Shown here in pieces: positions 7,841 to 10,217 of a stretch of DNA of 10,217 nucleotides. The position numbers and the translations under genes were made by a program. Source of the stretch: Gammaproteobacteria bacterium (GTDB lineage Bacteria > Pseudomonadota > Gammaproteobacteria > Acidiferrobacterales > SZUA-150); assembly GCA_029880755.1 (NCBI GenBank), contig JAOUNW010000072.1, forward strand, positions 1 to 10,217, read 5' to 3'. The notes under the pieces were generated by a model. The model had not been told where the DNA came from. It saw only the letters and a list, made by a program, of their open reading frames with translations, and ran no database searches. Within the stretch, counting starts at the first letter, position 1; every line of letters begins with the position of its first letter.

Positions 7841-8767
7841 CTAGGTCGTAAGTCGTTCCATGTCAGCCCTGATTGATTTTATGGACCGCTTGAACTCCGC
7901 GGATTCGTTTTCCGTCAGTTCCAGGTCAATGACTTTTTCCATACCGTTTTCCCCGAGCACCACCGGTACACCCATGCAAATATCTTTTTCGCCGTATTCG
8001 CCATCCAATACCGCAACGCAAGGGAGGATACGCTTTCGGTCGTCGCTGATGGCGCTCACCATGGCTGTGACTGAGGCAGCAGGCGCATCATAGGCACTGC
8101 CCGTTTGTTTTAATGCCAGGATTTCAGCACCACCCCCGCGGGTGCGCTCAATAATTTCTTCAATCTTTTCCAACGATAAAAATTCGCTGACAGGGATACC
8201 GTTAATACACGTAAAACGGATCATGGGTACCATGGTGTCACCGTGACCCCCCAATACCATGGCAGTGACGTCCTTGACCGAGTAGCCGGTTTCCATGGCA
8301 ATGAAGCTGGCCATGCGTGATGAATCCAGGACCCCGGCCATGCCGAAAATACGATTGCGTGACCAGCCCGTTCGCTTCCAGGCGGCATAGGTGAGAATAT
8401 CCACCGGGTTGCTGACAATCAGCAGTTTGGCGTCAGGTGCCACTTTCAGCATTTCATCGACAATGCCGTAAAGTATTCCCAGGTTGGTGTCCAATACGTC
8501 AGAACGGGACATGCCAGGCTTGCGTGGAATGCCGGCGGTGACAATCACAAGATCCGATCCTGCCATGTCCTTGAGATTCACGCTGCCACGAAGTTTTGTA
8601 TCAAACCCAAATTGTGGCGCAGACTCCTGGATATCCAGCGCCGCACCCTGCGGTACACCATCCTTCACGTCAATTAGCATGACCTCGCGACATAGTTCCG
8701 ACTTCGCAAGATTGTGTGCCGTGGACTCACCTACTCTGCCTGCCCCTACAATTGTGACTTTCTTCAT
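7841..8767 (-). CDS. mdh: Malate dehydrogenase, LDH-like type
   Basis: NAD-dependent interconversion of malate and oxaloacetate in the TCA and glyoxylate cycles; cytoplasmic. It has 308 residues, normal for the family. The Rossmann motif GAGRVG (8-13) is followed by Asp33, which prefers NAD over NADP. The substrate loop TAGIPRKPGMSR has arginines 82 and 88; an arginine at the position of Arg82 (102 in LDH numbering) marks malate rather than lactate specificity. Asn120 in SNPVD, the Asp148/His175 catalytic pair (VLDSSR and GGHGDTMVP) and Arg151 are in place. The sequence resembles the LDH-like malate dehydrogenases of Bacillus and alphaproteobacteria more than the E. coli Mdh type. The start at 8767 has AAGGA (complement of 8774-8778) 6 bases ahead. 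The gene stands alone and convergent to the fad operon; a metabolic link exists because beta-oxidation produces acetyl-CoA. Confidence 0.93.
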   Translation of the reverse strand: MKKVTIVGAGRVGESTAHNLAKSELCREVMLIDVKDGVPQGAALDIQESAPQFGFDTKLRGSVNLKDMAGSDLVIVTAGIPRKPGMSRSDVLDTNLGILYGIVDEMLKVAPDAKLLIVSNPVDILTYAAWKRTGWSRNRIFGMAGVLDSSRMASFIAMETGYSVKDVTAMVLGGHGDTMVPMIRFTCINGIPVSEFLSLEKIEEIIERTRGGGAEILALKQTGSAYDAPAASVTAMVSAISDDRKRILPCVAVLDGEYGEKDICMGVPVVLGENGMEKVIDLELTENESAEFKRSIKSIRADMERLTT

Positions 8768-8842
8768 TGTTATTCCTTTTTCGTTATTGATTTAATGCCT
8801 GGCGTTGTGATGGTTTGTTCAACACGGACTCCCGCCATCGCC

Positions 8843-8888
8843 TATACAAAATCTTAGTTCAGTATTAGCAATTATTCAGACAATTATT
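8843..8888 (-). promoter_or_regulatory. mdh: Possible mdh promoter with a tandem 8-base repeat
   Basis: Read on the minus strand, AATAATTG occurs twice with TCTG between the copies (complements of 8881-8888 and 8869-8876), a 12-base period. The TTG of the second copy begins a possible -35 box TTGCTA (complement of 8866-8871). A 17-base spacer leads to TGTATA (8843-8848), a poor -10; TATAGG (8841-8846) is an alternative with a 19-base spacer. A direct repeat abutting the -35 is a common layout for an activator or repressor site. The repeat is certain, the promoter weak. Confidence 0.3.
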
Positions 8889-9059
8889 AATGAACTGCCA
8901 GTGGCTGCCCCAAAAATAATTGCGTTATCTCATTTTATACCACAGGTGAAACACCGTAGGCGCGCCGGCAGTGCCCCCATAAGCCGCTGCCCAGAAAGAG
9001 TTACCTCTATTTCTATAAGGAATAGTTTGGTAAACTTATTACGAAATATCTTGAGAATT

Positions 9060-9089
9060 TTGACTGGCCGCAAAGGCGCGCGTCATAAA
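9060..9089 (+). promoter_or_regulatory. Possible promoter of the secreted-protein gene
   Basis: TTGACT (9060-9065, 5 of 6 matches) and CATAAA (9084-9089, 4 of 6) are separated by 18 bases of G+C-rich sequence containing GGCGCGCG. Transcription would start near 9096 and leave a leader of about 28 bases, holding the strong ribosome binding site AGGGGG (9112-9117). The pattern match is reasonable but unsupported otherwise. Confidence 0.35.
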
Positions 9090-9123
9090 GTCTGGTAAGT
9101 TTTCGAATGTTAGGGGGTACAGA

Positions 9124-9795
9124 ATGCGCGCGATTGACTCGTTAAGAAAACTATTGTGGGCATGCATTTTCATTTCTGCCTCTGTAAGCGCCACCAATCA
9201 TTGTTCCGGCTATGTGACGGAAAGTGCCGAACGCGTCGGAGATCTCAGATTGTGCGAGTCACGCACCTCCGGCGGGCATGAGGTTTATGCATGCCTCGTG
9301 TTCCATGACGGCGATCACCATTACCAGGCCCTATTTAAAGGCGGCGTGACACCCCGATTGATTGAAAAGGCCAATCACGGAGCCACTAAGGCAGATCATT
9401 CTCCTCAGCTGTTGTGGCAAAAACCCCAGGACAAAGAGCTTGAAGTATGCGCCATGACAGCGCCCAAAGCCCTGCCCGGTTCAGCCAGACATTTGGGAAC
9501 CGGTGTGTGCATCGATAGCAGGGGTGCCTCCGTGCCCTGCAGCATTTATGAAAGAACGCTCGCTGACCGCAGCGCAGTACAGCGATTTTTCGTTTACTAC
9601 CATCCCTGGGGCGAGGGCGTAACAAATATCGACATCTCACTGCAATACGGCAGCGAGATTGAAAAAGATGACCGCAATGAACAATTTCTGGCAGAACTCA
9701 CCCGCCTGATTGGTGAAGGGCTAAAGAATAGTACATGCTGTGCCGAACAGGCCCAGGTATATCTTGAATTTGCCGAGAGCCTGGTTCGTGAATAA
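9124..9795 (+). CDS. Hypothetical secreted cysteine-rich protein
   Basis: I do not recognise a family. The product has 223 residues. A basic N-terminus (MRAIDSLRK) and hydrophobic core (LLWACIFISASV) end in VSA at 21-23, a typical signal peptidase I site, so the protein is probably exported to the periplasm or beyond. Cys14 lies within the signal core and is not followed by a lipobox pattern at the cleavage site. The mature part has eight cysteines (27, 44, 57, 109, 129, 139 and the adjacent pair 205/206), an even number that could form disulfides, as expected of a periplasmic protein. The C-terminal half is predicted by eye to hold strands around FFVYYHPW and ISLQYG and two helices (about 185-200 and 206-220). 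The start is well supported by AGGGGG 6 bases upstream. It stands alone between mdh and an attC-like element whose left end is 65 bases past its stop, as for a cassette gene. Confidence 0.8.
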   Translation: MRAIDSLRKLLWACIFISASVSATNHCSGYVTESAERVGDLRLCESRTSGGHEVYACLVFHDGDHHYQALFKGGVTPRLIEKANHGATKADHSPQLLWQKPQDKELEVCAMTAPKALPGSARHLGTGVCIDSRGASVPCSIYERTLADRSAVQRFFVYYHPWGEGVTNIDISLQYGSEIEKDDRNEQFLAELTRLIGEGLKNSTCCAEQAQVYLEFAESLVRE

Positions 9796-9860
9796 GCCGC
9801 AGTGAGATCGTTGATAATATAATTAGTCATAGCGAAGAGCGATAGGTTGAGGAATTTGTG

Positions 9861-9947
9861 CTCTAACAAATCACTCGAGCTGTTTATTTCTCTCACTAGG
9901 GCCTTCGGCCGTGATGCAGCCTCGGTCCCTCAGCTAGGACGTTAGAA
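9861..9947 (+). mobile_element. Candidate integron attC recombination site
   Basis: TCTAAC (9862-9867) is the exact inverted complement of GTTAGA (9941-9946), in the positions of the R'' (RYYYAAC) and R' (GTTRRRY) boxes; AAC and GTT cores are intact, while the outermost bases (C9861, A9947) miss the consensus. Inside, AGCTG (9878-9882) pairs with CAGCT (9931-9935) in the place of the L boxes, with unpaired C9876-G9877 next to it, recalling the extrahelical base of attC sites. The centre holds a further hairpin, TCAC/GTGA and GGCC/GGCC around a TTC loop (9893-9914), with a TAG bulge. Overall length, 87 bases, is within the attC range. It sits shortly after the stop of one gene and 16 bases before the start of the next, the normal cassette position. 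No integrase gene or second attC is visible, so a chance or unrelated hairpin is possible. Confidence 0.55.
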
Positions 9948-9963
9948 GTGCGGTCAAACAACA

Positions 9964-10217
9964 ATGTATACACGTGGTTTAGTCGGACGGTTGCTGGTAT
10001 TGAATGCATTCTGCATTTTACTCGCGTACCCGACATTTTTGTTTGCATCAGAGCCTGTTGTTTCAGCCATTGATTCGTCGCCATTCTATGGGTATTTGTA
10101 CATTGGCGAAAATTTTGGTGGTATCAGTTCAAATAAACTTAAAAACGTCAATTACAAAGGAGGTGGACCTCCAGAATGGGGTATAGGTATGGGTCATTAC
10201 TTTACCAATACTGTTTC
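9964..10217 (+). CDS. N-terminal part of an exported, probably beta-barrel outer-membrane protein (3' truncated)
   Basis: An open frame begins at ATG 9964 and runs off the right edge, giving 84 residues. The N-terminus (MYTRGLVGR, hydrophobic LLVLNAFCILLAYPTFLF, then A-SEP) is a signal peptide, probably cleaved after Ala28. The mature part begins PVVSAIDSSPFYGYLYIGENFGG, then GIGMGHYFTNTV: glycine- and aromatic-rich alternating strands around short turns, as in small OmpA/OmpW-like barrels of the outer membrane. This is a likeness, not a family assignment. A stop in frame at 9943-9945, inside the attC-like R' box, and no other upstream start make 9964 the likely start, but no clear ribosome binding site precedes it. 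Base use is visibly more A+T-rich than in the preceding genes, consistent with separate origin. As the next gene after the attC-like site it could be a second cassette. Confidence 0.7.
   Translation, partial: MYTRGLVGRLLVLNAFCILLAYPTFLFASEPVVSAIDSSPFYGYLYIGENFGGISSNKLKNVNYKGGGPPEWGIGMGHYFTNTV

Larger units (their letters stand above)
8768..9123. other. Intergenic region between mdh and the secreted-protein gene
   Basis: These 356 bases separate the divergent mdh and 9124 genes. They hold the mdh ribosome binding site and possible promoter (left part) and a possible promoter for the rightward gene (9060-9089). The middle, about 8890-9055, contains only a 65-codon GTG-started frame (8901-9098) with no recognisable content, and no RNA gene, repeat or terminator that I can see. 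Confidence 0.6.

Noticed and set aside
8901..9098. 65-codon open frame starting at GTG in the mdh upstream gap
   Set aside because: No ribosome binding site, rare start codon, basic and low-information product, and overlap with the possible promoter of the next gene; probably chance.
9109..9115. GTTAGGG just before the 9124 gene, as an R' box of a preceding attC
   Set aside because: The last base misses GTTRRRY and no matching YYYAAC arm lies 50-150 bases upstream, so a second attC cannot be supported there.
9818..9823. Perfect TATAAT downstream of the secreted-protein gene, possible promoter for the 9964 gene
   Set aside because: No acceptable -35 box at 15-19 bases upstream (G+C-rich AGCCGCAG there) and no extended -10 TG; the surrounding A+T-rich stretch easily gives such a match.
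9854..9871. ATTTGT/ACAAAT inverted repeat overlapping the left end of the attC-like site, as a terminator for the secreted-protein gene
   Set aside because: Six weak A-T-rich pairs with a 6-base loop and no T-run after the stem; not a convincing terminator.
10156..10172. AAAGGAGGTGG followed by ACCTCC inside the barrel-protein gene, resembling an internal ribosome binding site in a hairpin
   Set aside because: It encodes an ordinary KGGGPP turn; the nearest downstream ATG (10176) is out of frame and the in-frame one (10189) is too far away.

Overview
The window looks like chromosomal DNA from a gammaproteobacterium. The FadE is the long, membrane-anchored form with the DUF1974-type C-terminus. 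The thiolase/multifunctional enzyme pair is of FadI/FadJ type and in the enterobacterial fadI-fadJ order. The tail of an outer-membrane barrel lies at the left edge, and base composition looks intermediate by eye. No order or genus can be named from these genes alone.

Left to centre (1-7834): the window opens on the last 38 codons of an outer-membrane beta-barrel protein, probably a FadL-like long-chain fatty acid transporter, closed by a strong intrinsic terminator. After a 218-base leader with a possible promoter and a near-perfect 18-base palindrome comes a tight four-gene + strand operon: fadE (acyl-CoA dehydrogenase), fadI-like thiolase, fadJ-like enoyl-CoA hydratase/3-hydroxyacyl-CoA dehydrogenase, and a long-chain acyl-CoA synthetase. 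The gaps are 37, -4 and 12 bases. Together with the upstream porin these genes cover uptake, CoA activation, dehydrogenation, hydration, second oxidation and thiolysis, a complete cycle of fatty acid beta-oxidation in one place.

Centre right (7841-8767): a minus-strand LDH-like malate dehydrogenase converges on the operon with only 6 bases between the stop codons and no visible terminator. It would handle the C4 acids made when acetyl-CoA enters the TCA or glyoxylate cycle.

Right end (8768-10217): the character changes. A 356-base gap is followed by an unrecognised secreted protein with eight cysteines in the predicted mature part. Then comes an 87-base structured element resembling an integron attC site (TCTAAC paired with GTTAGA, plus an inner L-like stem and hairpin). 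Next is the start of a visibly more A+T-rich gene for an exported, probably beta-barrel, outer-membrane protein that runs off the window. This gene/attC/gene order suggests the edge of a gene-cassette array or a lone cassette site. No integrase is in view, and this is the part of the window most worth following up.
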